From an uncultured Prevotella sp. (GTDB taxonomy: Bacteria; Bacteroidota; Bacteroidia; Bacteroidales; Bacteroidaceae), in the NCBI GenBank assembly GCA_946188165.1, contig CAMHTW010000036.1, positions 1 to 34,881 of the forward strand: 34,881 nucleotides of DNA. The letters are read 5' to 3'. Shown piece by piece: positions 14,691 to 23,664 of the stretch. The notes beneath the pieces are model-generated. The model did no database searches. It was given only the letters and a program-made list of their open reading frames with translations, and had not been told where the DNA came from. Both the position numbers and the translations under genes were made by a program. Within the stretch, counting starts at the first letter, position 1. Every line of letters begins with the position of its first letter.

Positions 14691-16517
14691 TCATCCCATA
14701 AGCCGTTCAATATCCTCTTGCGGCAGAATGGACAGGATCGTTTTCCCGTCAGGTGTATGATTCACATCGCTACAAGCGAACAAATGATTTACCAACGTAT
14801 CCATCTCATCGTTTGAAAGCACTTCACCATAGGAAATAGCAGCCTTACGTGCTAAAGTAAGGGCCAAACGGGAGGTAAGAGGCGAAAGATGAGAGCTGAG
14901 AGGTAAAGAGGCATCGGCATCAGCCAAAATATCATGCAGCAAGCCAACAGGATCGACACCTCCTATATCGGCAGGAACACCAGCAACGGCATAGCTGACG
15001 GGACCTAATGGCGTGAGATCGAAACCTACAGCAGCAAGTGACGGCAACAGCTCAGGCATCAATGTAGCCTCAGTAGGTGTCAGGTCTATAGTTTCTGTAA
15101 AAAGCAGGCGCTGGGTTTGCGATGGTGCATCGGCAAGCTGACGCATATAGCGCTCGTAGCGAATACGCACATCAGCACGGTGCTGATCGATAACCATCAA
15201 GCCTGACTTGACAGCCGTCATCACATAACGGCCTTTATACTGATAGTGGAGAGGGGCAATGTCGGAAGGCTGAGGGCTGACGGGCGACAGCTGAGGGGTA
15301 TTTTCAAAAAGGGAGGGAGCTGACTGTTCCTTGTCCTCAGACGACGGCAATCTCTCATAGAGACGCTGCCAATCGCTGGACGGCTTTTGGCGGAAGGGGT
15401 TGTAGCTGGGTTGGCTATTAGCCTTTGGCCATTGGCTATTGTCTAACGGCGAATGGGATGCAGCTGATGGGTCGTACACAGGAATCTCCGGTTTACCCTC
15501 TGTGTCAAAGTCTATCTGCGGAATCTCGCAGAACTGTCCAATGGCATCGTGAACGGCAGCCGTCAAGATTTGCCATATAGGCTGTTCGTTCTCGAACTTG
15601 ATTTCCGTCTTCGTTGGATGGATATTCACATCGATATCAGCAGGATTGACCTCAAAATATATAAAATAAGGTACATGCGCGCCCGCAGGAATCAAACGGT
15701 CGTAGGCTTGCGCCACAGCTTTATGGAAATACGGATGCTTCATGTAGCGCCCATTGACGAAGAAACATTCATGAACACCCTTTTTGCGGGCCGCATCCGG
15801 TTTGGCAACAAAGCCTGTAATACGGCACAGTGCTGTTTCCACCCCTACTGGCAGCAAATCCTGACCATAGCGACGACCATACACATCGGTAATGCGCTGA
15901 CGCAACGAACCGCTTCGCAGGTTCATGAGTTCCTGGCCATTACTATGAAGTGTGAAACTGATTTCTGGATATACCAATACGATACGCTCGAAAGCGGTCA
16001 GAATATTATTGAGTTCAGTGGCATTGGTCTTCAGGAACTTACGACGAGCCGGAACGTTAAAGAAAAGATTGCTGACCGTAAAGCTACAACCCACAGCACA
16101 TGAGCATGGCTCCTGCCCTACGACATGTGAACCTGACAGTGTCAGACAGGTACCTACCTCGTCTTCCTGACGACGGGTACGTAACTCCACCTGTGCCACA
16201 GCAGCGATAGACGGCAATGCCTCGCCGCGGAAACCCATGGTATGAAGTGAGAAGAGGTCGTCGGCCTGACGAATCTTACTGGTAGCATGACGCTCAAAAG
16301 CCAGACGGGCATCAGTGATCGACATACCACAGCCATCGTCTATTACTTGGATAGAGGTACGACCTGCATCAACAACCAACACATTAATCACTTTCGCACG
16401 CGCATCAACAGCATTTTCTACCAACTCCTTGATGACGGAAGCTGGTCGCTGGATGACCTCACCAGCAGCAATCTGGTTGGCCACACTATCAGGCAGGAGA
16501 GCAATTACATCGGTCAT
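14691..16517 (-). CDS. mutL: DNA mismatch repair protein MutL, apparently without the endonuclease motif
   Basis: 608 residues. The GHKL ATPase domain is clear: IAAGEVIQRPASVIKELVENAVDA with probable catalytic Glu34, DDGCGM near 60-65, GFRGEAL at 95-101, then NGRYMKHP and VDVNIHPTKTEIKF. The C-terminal dimerisation domain follows a linker (about 345-425). MutL endonucleases carry DQHAxxExxxxE; here the position reads DQHRADVRIRYE (444-455), so the Ala and first Glu are replaced. Two other usual metal-site motifs are also poorly matched (LARKAA, VNHTPDGKT). It couples mismatch recognition by MutS to repair. The ATG overlaps the stop of the OstA-like gene (ATGA, 16514-16517), so translational coupling is likely. 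Three heptamer arrays lie inside the gene. Confidence 0.95.
   Translation of the reverse strand: MTDVIALLPDSVANQIAAGEVIQRPASVIKELVENAVDARAKVINVLVVDAGRTSIQVIDDGCGMSITDARLAFERHATSKIRQADDLFSLHTMGFRGEALPSIAAVAQVELRTRRQEDEVGTCLTLSGSHVVGQEPCSCAVGCSFTVSNLFFNVPARRKFLKTNATELNNILTAFERIVLVYPEISFTLHSNGQELMNLRSGSLRQRITDVYGRRYGQDLLPVGVETALCRITGFVAKPDAARKKGVHECFFVNGRYMKHPYFHKAVAQAYDRLIPAGAHVPYFIYFEVNPADIDVNIHPTKTEIKFENEQPIWQILTAAVHDAIGQFCEIPQIDFDTEGKPEIPVYDPSAASHSPLDNSQWPKANSQPSYNPFRQKPSSDWQRLYERLPSSEDKEQSAPSLFENTPQLSPVSPQPSDIAPLHYQYKGRYVMTAVKSGLMVIDQHRADVRIRYERYMRQLADAPSQTQRLLFTETIDLTPTEATLMPELLPSLAAVGFDLTPLGPVSYAVAGVPADIGGVDPVGLLHDILADADASLPLSSHLSPLTSRLALTLARKAAISYGEVLSNDEMDTLVNHLFACSDVNHTPDGKTILSILPQEDIERLMG
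14872..14906. repeat. Heptamer array inside the MutL C-terminal domain
   Basis: Units gaggtaa, gaggcga, aagatga, gagctga, gaggtaa in 7-bp phase. On the coding strand they encode LPLSSHLSPLTSRL (about residues 538-551). This is less constrained-looking sequence between conserved segments of the dimerisation domain. Confidence 0.8.
15265..15299. repeat. Heptamer array in the MutL linker (second)
   Basis: Units gaaggct, gagggct, gacgggc, gacagct, gaggggt in phase, encoding about residues 407-420 (LSPVSPQPSD). Low sequence identity but strict 7-bp period. Confidence 0.65.
15411..15452. repeat. Heptamer array in the MutL linker (first)
   Basis: Units ttggcta, ttagcct, ttggcca, ttggcta, ttgtcta, acggcga in phase, encoding about residues 356-369 (HSPLDNSQWPKANSQ). 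Confidence 0.75.
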
Positions 16518-18133
16518 TTCTTGCGATTATTTTTAGCAGAAGGGGTACGTCGCTTTTGTTCTTTGAGTTCTGTTCCCGCCTTCTTCGGACGCCAATTAAA
16601 GATATCATCCTTATCAAGCGGACGGATGTAATCGAACCAATTATAACCTGGCAGGAAATACTTATCGGGGGGAATCTGCGTCATCGGATACATCGTACCC
16701 GATGACTTATTGGTCCACGCACGCTTCATCTTACGGTTCTCGAAGAACAACTTAGCCAAAGAAGTCTCCTGGTAGTTAAGCAGAATCAGCGAGGAATCAG
16801 CCTCGTCAATAGGATAATAGATAATTAACACATTATCGATTGCCTGTGCCTCACGCATTTCGCCTTTCTGGAAAAAGGCCTTCATGTCTTTTGAAGAAAT
16901 CTGATTGAAATGAACGGAGTCGTGAAGCATCTGAACCGAGAATGCCTGACTGATGACATGAGCATAATCAATGGTAGAGTCTTTCATATACACCCGTATC
17001 TCCTCGCCCGTGAGTTGCTGTCCCATATTCCACACAATAGGATCGCGGTACATATACATGCAGGAGTCAAGTGAGGAATAGACCAATGAGTCGCATACGG
17101 CCTGCACGTCATGGCGATAGGCGCGCACCTTATTATACGCGTGTATTTTGCGATAGACAGAATCAGTACGGATATTAAATGTGAAAATCTTGAAGGTATC
17201 GGCATGCATATACAGGGTATCCTTCTGTGAGAAATCGTAAGCCACCGCGCGATTGGTAGCCATTGCGTAACCCGTAGAGTCATTGTATTCAGCATAATCG
17301 CCAGTCAGCATGTTCTTATTGACAGAGTCGGTATAAATCACGTTATTATAAGCATGATTGACACCTGTTTTGGCATTATGGTAAACGCTGTCACCAATCA
17401 GCGTCTTGCCACCATCCTTCATAACTGAACGGCCGAAAAGTTCAGACTGTTCGGTTTTCGTATTGTAGTAGCCATCCTCACTATAGATGTGACTGCCTCC
17501 TGACGTGATATTCGATGGGCCTACGATATGGGCACGCGACGTACGGGTATCATAGAACAGAGAATCCGTAGTCAGATAGAATTTCTTATCGCGCAGTCGA
17601 ACGTCATAGTAGAACATAGCCATCTTCGTATCGGTATGGTATTCGCCCCAGTCGGACGTCAGCACAGCCGTACCGTCAACCAACTTTCCGCCTTCGAAGA
17701 AATTGCCGAAGTTATACATACGGTCATAGTCGAGGGAGTCACAATAGAGCGTCGACTTACGATGCTTTAGAATAACATTGTAACGAGCCTGCGCCAATTG
17801 AGCATTACCGTCATAATAGGCATAGTCGCTGGTAAGACGGAGCGTATCGCCCTGTGTCATCTTGACATGGCCAAAAGCCTCGAAGCTATTGGACTGTTCA
17901 TAGAAATGGGCACTGTCGCAATAGAGGTTGGCACCAGCATGCCGGAAATGAACATTACCATGCAGAATGGTAGCATCGTTATAACGGTACTGATCGTAGT
18001 GCAGATTGTCAGAGTGAACCAGATAGACGCGCTTGTCCTCCGCGCGCTTTCCCCGTTTTACGGGCTTTGCGCTAGTGAACAGAGAATAGTGAACAGTGAA
18101 TAGTGCAATAAGCACTATCCAACACACCTGCAT
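16514..18133 (-). CDS. OstA/LptA-like LPS-transport domain protein
   Basis: 539 residues from the ATG at 18133. A longer GTG-started frame reaches 18157, but it would run into a heptamer array and the ATG gives a normal leader, MQVCWIVLIALFTVHYSLFTSA. The body has repeated short OstA/LptA-type beta strands: VHSDNLHYDQYRYNDATILH, GNVHFRHAGANLYCDSAHFY, GHVKMTQGDTLRLTSDYAYYDG, SDWGEYHTDTKMAMF, LTGDYAEYNDSTGYAMATN. Bacteroidota encode OstA-like proteins of this length that are thought to bridge LPS across the periplasm, as LptA does. The last 25 residues are Lys/Arg-rich (RPKKAGTELKEQKRR). It lies between a SurA-like gene and mutL, with a 4-base overlap to mutL. The exact role among Lpt components is not settled by sequence. 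Confidence 0.82.
   Translation of the reverse strand: MQVCWIVLIALFTVHYSLFTSAKPVKRGKRAEDKRVYLVHSDNLHYDQYRYNDATILHGNVHFRHAGANLYCDSAHFYEQSNSFEAFGHVKMTQGDTLRLTSDYAYYDGNAQLAQARYNVILKHRKSTLYCDSLDYDRMYNFGNFFEGGKLVDGTAVLTSDWGEYHTDTKMAMFYYDVRLRDKKFYLTTDSLFYDTRTSRAHIVGPSNITSGGSHIYSEDGYYNTKTEQSELFGRSVMKDGGKTLIGDSVYHNAKTGVNHAYNNVIYTDSVNKNMLTGDYAEYNDSTGYAMATNRAVAYDFSQKDTLYMHADTFKIFTFNIRTDSVYRKIHAYNKVRAYRHDVQAVCDSLVYSSLDSCMYMYRDPIVWNMGQQLTGEEIRVYMKDSTIDYAHVISQAFSVQMLHDSVHFNQISSKDMKAFFQKGEMREAQAIDNVLIIYYPIDEADSSLILLNYQETSLAKLFFENRKMKRAWTNKSSGTMYPMTQIPPDKYFLPGYNWFDYIRPLDKDDIFNWRPKKAGTELKEQKRRTPSAKNNRKK
18072..18106. repeat. Heptamer array forming the signal peptide of the OstA-like protein
   Basis: Units ctagtga, acagaga, atagtga, acagtga, atagtgc in phase. 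Read on the coding strand (TCACTGT/TCACTAT type) they encode LFTVHYSLFTS, most of the hydrophobic core of the leader. Confidence 0.85.
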
Positions 18134-18142
18134 TATAGAATA

Positions 18143-18177
18143 CTTCTCACTCTTCACTTCTCACTCTTCACTCTTCA
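18143..18177. repeat. Heptamer array between the SurA-like and OstA-like genes
   Basis: Units cttctca, ctcttca, cttctca, ctcttca, ctcttca in phase. Two unit variants alternate, giving a 14-base higher order. It fills most of the 58-base gap between the stop at 18192 and the ATG at 18133. Confidence 0.88.
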
Positions 18178-18191
18178 CTAAAAGAATGCCG

Positions 18192-19613
18192 CTATCTCAC
18201 CCAGCCTTCGTACTCAAAATTACAGTTACGATAGCGCTCATTAATACGAACATAAGTAGACTTGATGCGCTTGACAACCCAATCATGGATAACCTCTTCA
18301 CGACGCTTTGCCAAAACTAGATTCTTCATGACCTGGAAATCCTCGGTAATGGTGGCCTTATGTCCCTCGGTACGATTCTTCAGTTTCACGATAGCACAAA
18401 CGGTCTTACCACGTTCGTTAATCATCTGGAAAGGTCTTGAAACGTTTCCAATCTGCAACGTGTCAACGACTTTAGCTACCTCGGCAGGCAGATCAGCCAA
18501 CTTAAAACGCGAGGTACGCTGTCCTTCCTGAGTGACATTGAACATCAGACCGTTATTGTTACGAGTGTCCTTATCGTCAGAGAACACAGAGACAGCATCC
18601 TCAAAGGTAAACTTCTCTATCGGCTTTTCGGGATTAATGAAAACCTTCAGCATCTCAGGCACTTCTCCCTGACGAATAGAGGTTGCGACGGTGTCAAGAC
18701 GCAACAAAGCCTTTTGGACAGCATCATCACTTACGACAGGCTTTCTCAAGATATGGCGTACCTTAATCTTATCCCCTCGCTTGTCAATAAGCTGGATAAT
18801 ATGAAAACCAAATTCTGACTCGACAATCTTCGACACCTTCTTAGGATCAGTCAATCCAAAAGCCACATTGGCAAAAGCTGGATCGAGCATACCACGACCG
18901 GTATAGTCGAGTTCGCCACCACGACGAGCCGTACCAGGGTCTTCCGAATAGAGACGTGCTAATGTCTGGAAAGTGGCATCGCCCTTATTGATGCGGTTGG
19001 TATAATCACGTAACTCTTCCTTGATACGGTTGATTTCTTCCTGTTCGATACGAGGCTGTTGCGTAATAATCTGGACCTCAACCTCAGTAGGAACAAAAGG
19101 AATACTATCCTGAGGCAAGTCCTTGAAGTAACGGCGTACTTCTGCAGGTGTTACCGTCAAGTCCTTAACCAGTTTCTGCTGCATACCCTGCACCATCTGA
19201 CGCTCACGATATGACTCACGCAAGTCTGCACGAATCTGACTGATATTCTTCTTATGATATTCTTCCAGTTTCTCGCGTGAGCCAATCACAGAAATCATAT
19301 TCTCCAGATACTGCTCTACACCTTGCGTTATTTCAGCCTCAGTTACCTCGACACTATCAATAATAGCCTGATTCAAGAACAGCTTCTGTACGGCTATCTG
19401 CTCAGGGATAGCGCAGTCGGGGTCGCCATTCCAATGCATGCCCTCCTGTTGTCCTTGGATACGCATAGCCTCCACATCAGACTTCAGAATGGCCTCATCG
19501 CCCACGACCCAAATCACCTCGTCAACAATCGTTCCGATAGAGTCGGTCTGCGCTTTACTTAGTGAGACTAATGAAATGAGTGAAAATAGTATGACTAAAA
19601 ATCTTTTATTCAT
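18192..19613 (-). CDS. SurA-like periplasmic peptidyl-prolyl isomerase/chaperone with two parvulin domains
   Basis: 473 residues. Signal peptide MNKRFLVILFSLISLVSLSKA, then a SurA-type N-domain (IVDEVIWVVGDEAILKSDVE). The first parvulin domain is at about 175-279 (VEVQIITQQPRIE, GDATFQTLARLYSEDPGTAR, RGGELDYTGRGMLDPAFANV, FGFHIIQLIDKRG). A second, more diverged one starts at IKVRHILRKPVVSDDAV (about 283). SurA escorts unfolded porins through the periplasm. The gene overlaps the upstream parvulin gene by 8 bases and is followed by the OstA-like gene, which fits outer-membrane assembly. Confidence 0.88.
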   Translation of the reverse strand: MNKRFLVILFSLISLVSLSKAQTDSIGTIVDEVIWVVGDEAILKSDVEAMRIQGQQEGMHWNGDPDCAIPEQIAVQKLFLNQAIIDSVEVTEAEITQGVEQYLENMISVIGSREKLEEYHKKNISQIRADLRESYRERQMVQGMQQKLVKDLTVTPAEVRRYFKDLPQDSIPFVPTEVEVQIITQQPRIEQEEINRIKEELRDYTNRINKGDATFQTLARLYSEDPGTARRGGELDYTGRGMLDPAFANVAFGLTDPKKVSKIVESEFGFHIIQLIDKRGDKIKVRHILRKPVVSDDAVQKALLRLDTVATSIRQGEVPEMLKVFINPEKPIEKFTFEDAVSVFSDDKDTRNNNGLMFNVTQEGQRTSRFKLADLPAEVAKVVDTLQIGNVSRPFQMINERGKTVCAIVKLKNRTEGHKATITEDFQVMKNLVLAKRREEVIHDWVVKRIKSTYVRINERYRNCNFEYEGWVR

Positions 19614-21033
19614 GCTTATTGACAGTCTTTAAAACATTCTCATTGATCGTAACGGGATATTTTTTGCGCAAATCTGCAACCCAGAAACGTTCCATTTCAT
19701 CCTGCAAGTCGGCTGTCACCTGACCACGAACATCCGTATAGTCCTCAGGCTTCTTCAACATTTTACCATAGACGGCATCAATCGGATACCCCTTGACACT
19801 ATCCACCTTGGCATCAGCAACCTTAAAGCATTCACGGTCAATCAGGGCATTATCGCCTTTTTTGAACAATCCTTTCTCTACACGGATGCGAATGATAGAG
19901 TCGCCATTGAAGGTGGTACGAAGTGCCTCGTTCCAAGCTTCGAACTTCAGTTTCTTGACGCAATTGGCGACAGCCTTCACATCGCTCTGTTGCTTGACAT
20001 GATAGGCCATACCCTTAAAACGGGGTTCATCCCACTGATACTTTTTCTTGTTCTTCTTAAAATAGAAGGCCAGCGACTCTTCATCCTTAGCAGCTTTCTC
20101 CCAGATGGTACGGTTACTGATTTCATAGAGCAACAAGCCATCATGATACTCCTTGATGAGATAGCGCATCTCAGGGTCAGCCTGCGACAACGAGTCAGTA
20201 CGCTCTTCAATGAACATATCGCGTGTCTTTACATTGTCAGAAGCCTTTACCATCGCCTCCAGCTTACGCTCCGTAATAGCGTTACGAATGCCACGCTGTT
20301 CGATATACTTCATTATACTCTCGCGATGGAAATCGAATGGTTCCAACTGCTTACGCTCCTTCATCAGAATGATATGCCAGCCATAAGGAGACTGGAAAGG
20401 TTTGCTCATCTGACCGGGCTGTAAGGCAAAGGCCTCATCCTCAAATTCCTTAATCATCTGATGACGGCTGAACCAACCCAACAAACCACCACGACGGGCA
20501 GAACCAGGGTCTTGAGACACCTGTTTGGCTAAAGCCTCGAAGTCAGCACCAGCCTGTAAGGCGGTATAGACCGAGTCTATACGACGCTTCGCATCACGCT
20601 GTTGCTCTTCCGTGGCCTTCTGCGGTGTCAGGATTAGTATATGGGCAGCACTTACCAATCCGTCAGGACCGATATTCTCCTTCGTTTGATCATATACTTT
20701 ATGAGCCTCTTCCATCAAATCGGCATCGGTGACAAAAGTTGGCAATACCTGTTGGTCACGATACTGTGCAAACTCCGTCTTGAACGATGTCAACGTATCA
20801 TATTTGGCATCCAAAGCAGCCTGCACCTTCAACTTGTAGTTGACAAAGAGGTCTACATACTCCTCTACCGTCTTCTTGTCAATGACGCCGTCTGTATTGT
20901 TCTTATTGTACGAATACTCAAACTCAGAACGTGGCACATCAACCCCAGCCACAGTCATAATGATGGGATCGGCCTTCTGTGCATGGGCGGCTGTTACCGC
21001 CAGCAACAGCACGCTAAACAGTTTTCTCTTCAT
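19606..21033 (-). CDS. Periplasmic parvulin-type peptidyl-prolyl isomerase (SurA/PpiD-like)
   Basis: 475 residues. Signal peptide MKRKLFSVLLLAVTAAHA. The N-domain begins DPIIMTVAGVDVPRSEFEYSYNKNN. One canonical parvulin domain lies at 126-228 (LVSAAHILILTPQKATEEQQ, ADFEALAKQVSQDPGSARRGG, LGWFSRHQMIKEFEDEAFAL, SPYGWHIILMKER), followed by a roughly 240-residue C-domain with chaperone-like helices. It is distinct from the next gene: one obvious parvulin repeat and a longer tail. It starts 2 bases after the guaB stop and overlaps the SurA-like gene by 8 bases, so it is firmly in the same operon. Confidence 0.86.
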   Translation of the reverse strand: MKRKLFSVLLLAVTAAHAQKADPIIMTVAGVDVPRSEFEYSYNKNNTDGVIDKKTVEEYVDLFVNYKLKVQAALDAKYDTLTSFKTEFAQYRDQQVLPTFVTDADLMEEAHKVYDQTKENIGPDGLVSAAHILILTPQKATEEQQRDAKRRIDSVYTALQAGADFEALAKQVSQDPGSARRGGLLGWFSRHQMIKEFEDEAFALQPGQMSKPFQSPYGWHIILMKERKQLEPFDFHRESIMKYIEQRGIRNAITERKLEAMVKASDNVKTRDMFIEERTDSLSQADPEMRYLIKEYHDGLLLYEISNRTIWEKAAKDEESLAFYFKKNKKKYQWDEPRFKGMAYHVKQQSDVKAVANCVKKLKFEAWNEALRTTFNGDSIIRIRVEKGLFKKGDNALIDRECFKVADAKVDSVKGYPIDAVYGKMLKKPEDYTDVRGQVTADLQDEMERFWVADLRKKYPVTINENVLKTVNKHE

Positions 21034-21035
21034 GA

Positions 21036-22529
<1,494 letters not shown>

Positions 22530-22546
22530 TTAAATTTTATTGCGTG

Positions 22547-22554
22547 CAAAATTA
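22547..22554 (-). promoter_or_regulatory. guaB operon promoter, -7 TAATTTTG
   Basis: TAATTTTG then CACG on the minus strand, 30 bases before the guaB start, with TTGC about 18 bases upstream. Just beyond, at 22583-22599, is an 8-bp palindromic hairpin (TCCTATTA and its complement) without a T run; it could be a weak terminator of the preceding gene or an operator. Confidence 0.6.
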
Positions 22555-22602
22555 GTCATTTTTTCTGAGACAGCAAGCATTTTCTCCTATTATTAATAGG
22601 AT

Positions 22603-23646
22603 TTAACGTAGTGTTAGCACGATACGGCCCTCTTTATCGGTTGCAACCACCGCCGTCATCTTACCCTGACGCCACGTTTTCTGGTCGTCAGAAATGAAGC
22701 CGTAAGTCTTCAAATCCTTACATACAGCCTCCATATCATCAGTAGCCGTCAGCGTGATAGCCGTGATAGCCTGCTTTTTACGGGCCAGTGAGGCCGTAGC
22801 CTGATAGTTGTCCATCTTAAATGTGGCAGGGACAGCTTTGGCCGTTACTTTTCCTATTGTGTAGTCGTAACCTCCTAACATCGTCTGAGCACCCTTGACC
22901 GTACGATTCTGGAGCAGACGTACGCCCAAGCCGACCAAATCGGTATGATTGCAAGCTGCAGCCAGTCCTGTTTCAATAGTACGGGGAGCTGTCTCGTACT
23001 CTTTTTCTTCCATTTCCGAGTACGCCATCTTATAAGCCTTGGCATCGTCAAGGGCAAATCCTAATGAATAGCTGTTCGTCAGGGAACCACGTTCATAATG
23101 CAGATTGACGGTACCCAGACGTGTCTGGATGGTATAAGCCTCGCCCTGATTATCCACATAGCCCTTACCATATACTGCCTGCAGTTCCTTCTTTACCTGT
23201 TGAAAACGGGCCTTGACATCTTTCTCTGAATTATAGACGGTTTCGTCTGACACGTCAACAGCATACACACGGTCTGTTTGGTCTGACACAGCCAACGTAA
23301 CAGTTGAATGCGTCCCAAACACCTCTCCGTCGTAAATATACGACTTCGCCGTCTGCTTGCCTTCAGGCTTACGCTCAGTAAAGCCTTTTTCCAACAGTTG
23401 TTTCTCGAATCGGTCACCCTTAATGCCAAGGGGTATGCCCATAAAGGCATTACGGTTGTTAGTATGATCTGCCAATGTAGCAATGTCAATCATTGCTGTC
23501 TGTGCATCGTCATCAATACCATCGATCTTAACAGAGGCTTTCTTCTCTGTCTTGGCCTTCTTCTTAAACAGTTTCTTCAAAAACTGTGCGTCAGCAGGCT
23601 GGCATACCAAAGCCACCGCCAACAATGTAAAAACAATCTTCTTCAC
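22603..23646 (-). CDS. Secreted protein of unknown function
   Basis: 347 residues. Leader MKKIVFTLLAVALVCQPADA, then a lysine patch FLKKLFKKKAKTEKKASVK and two similar-looking modules (AFMGIPLGIKGDRFEKQLLEKG; VYAVDVSDETVYNSEKDVKARFQQVKKEL; later DDMEAVCKDLKTYGFISDDQ). These are alpha/beta segments without catalytic signatures I recognise. The gene begins 19 bases after the recQ stop on the same strand, so it is probably the last gene of the clpP-clpX-recQ transcript. That placement does not by itself suggest a DNA-repair role. Confidence 0.7.
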   Translation of the reverse strand: MKKIVFTLLAVALVCQPADAQFLKKLFKKKAKTEKKASVKIDGIDDDAQTAMIDIATLADHTNNRNAFMGIPLGIKGDRFEKQLLEKGFTERKPEGKQTAKSYIYDGEVFGTHSTVTLAVSDQTDRVYAVDVSDETVYNSEKDVKARFQQVKKELQAVYGKGYVDNQGEAYTIQTRLGTVNLHYERGSLTNSYSLGFALDDAKAYKMAYSEMEEKEYETAPRTIETGLAAACNHTDLVGLGVRLLQNRTVKGAQTMLGGYDYTIGKVTAKAVPATFKMDNYQATASLARKKQAITAITLTATDDMEAVCKDLKTYGFISDDQKTWRQGKMTAVVATDKEGRIVLTLR

Positions 23647-23664
23647 CTTGCATATTATTTATTA

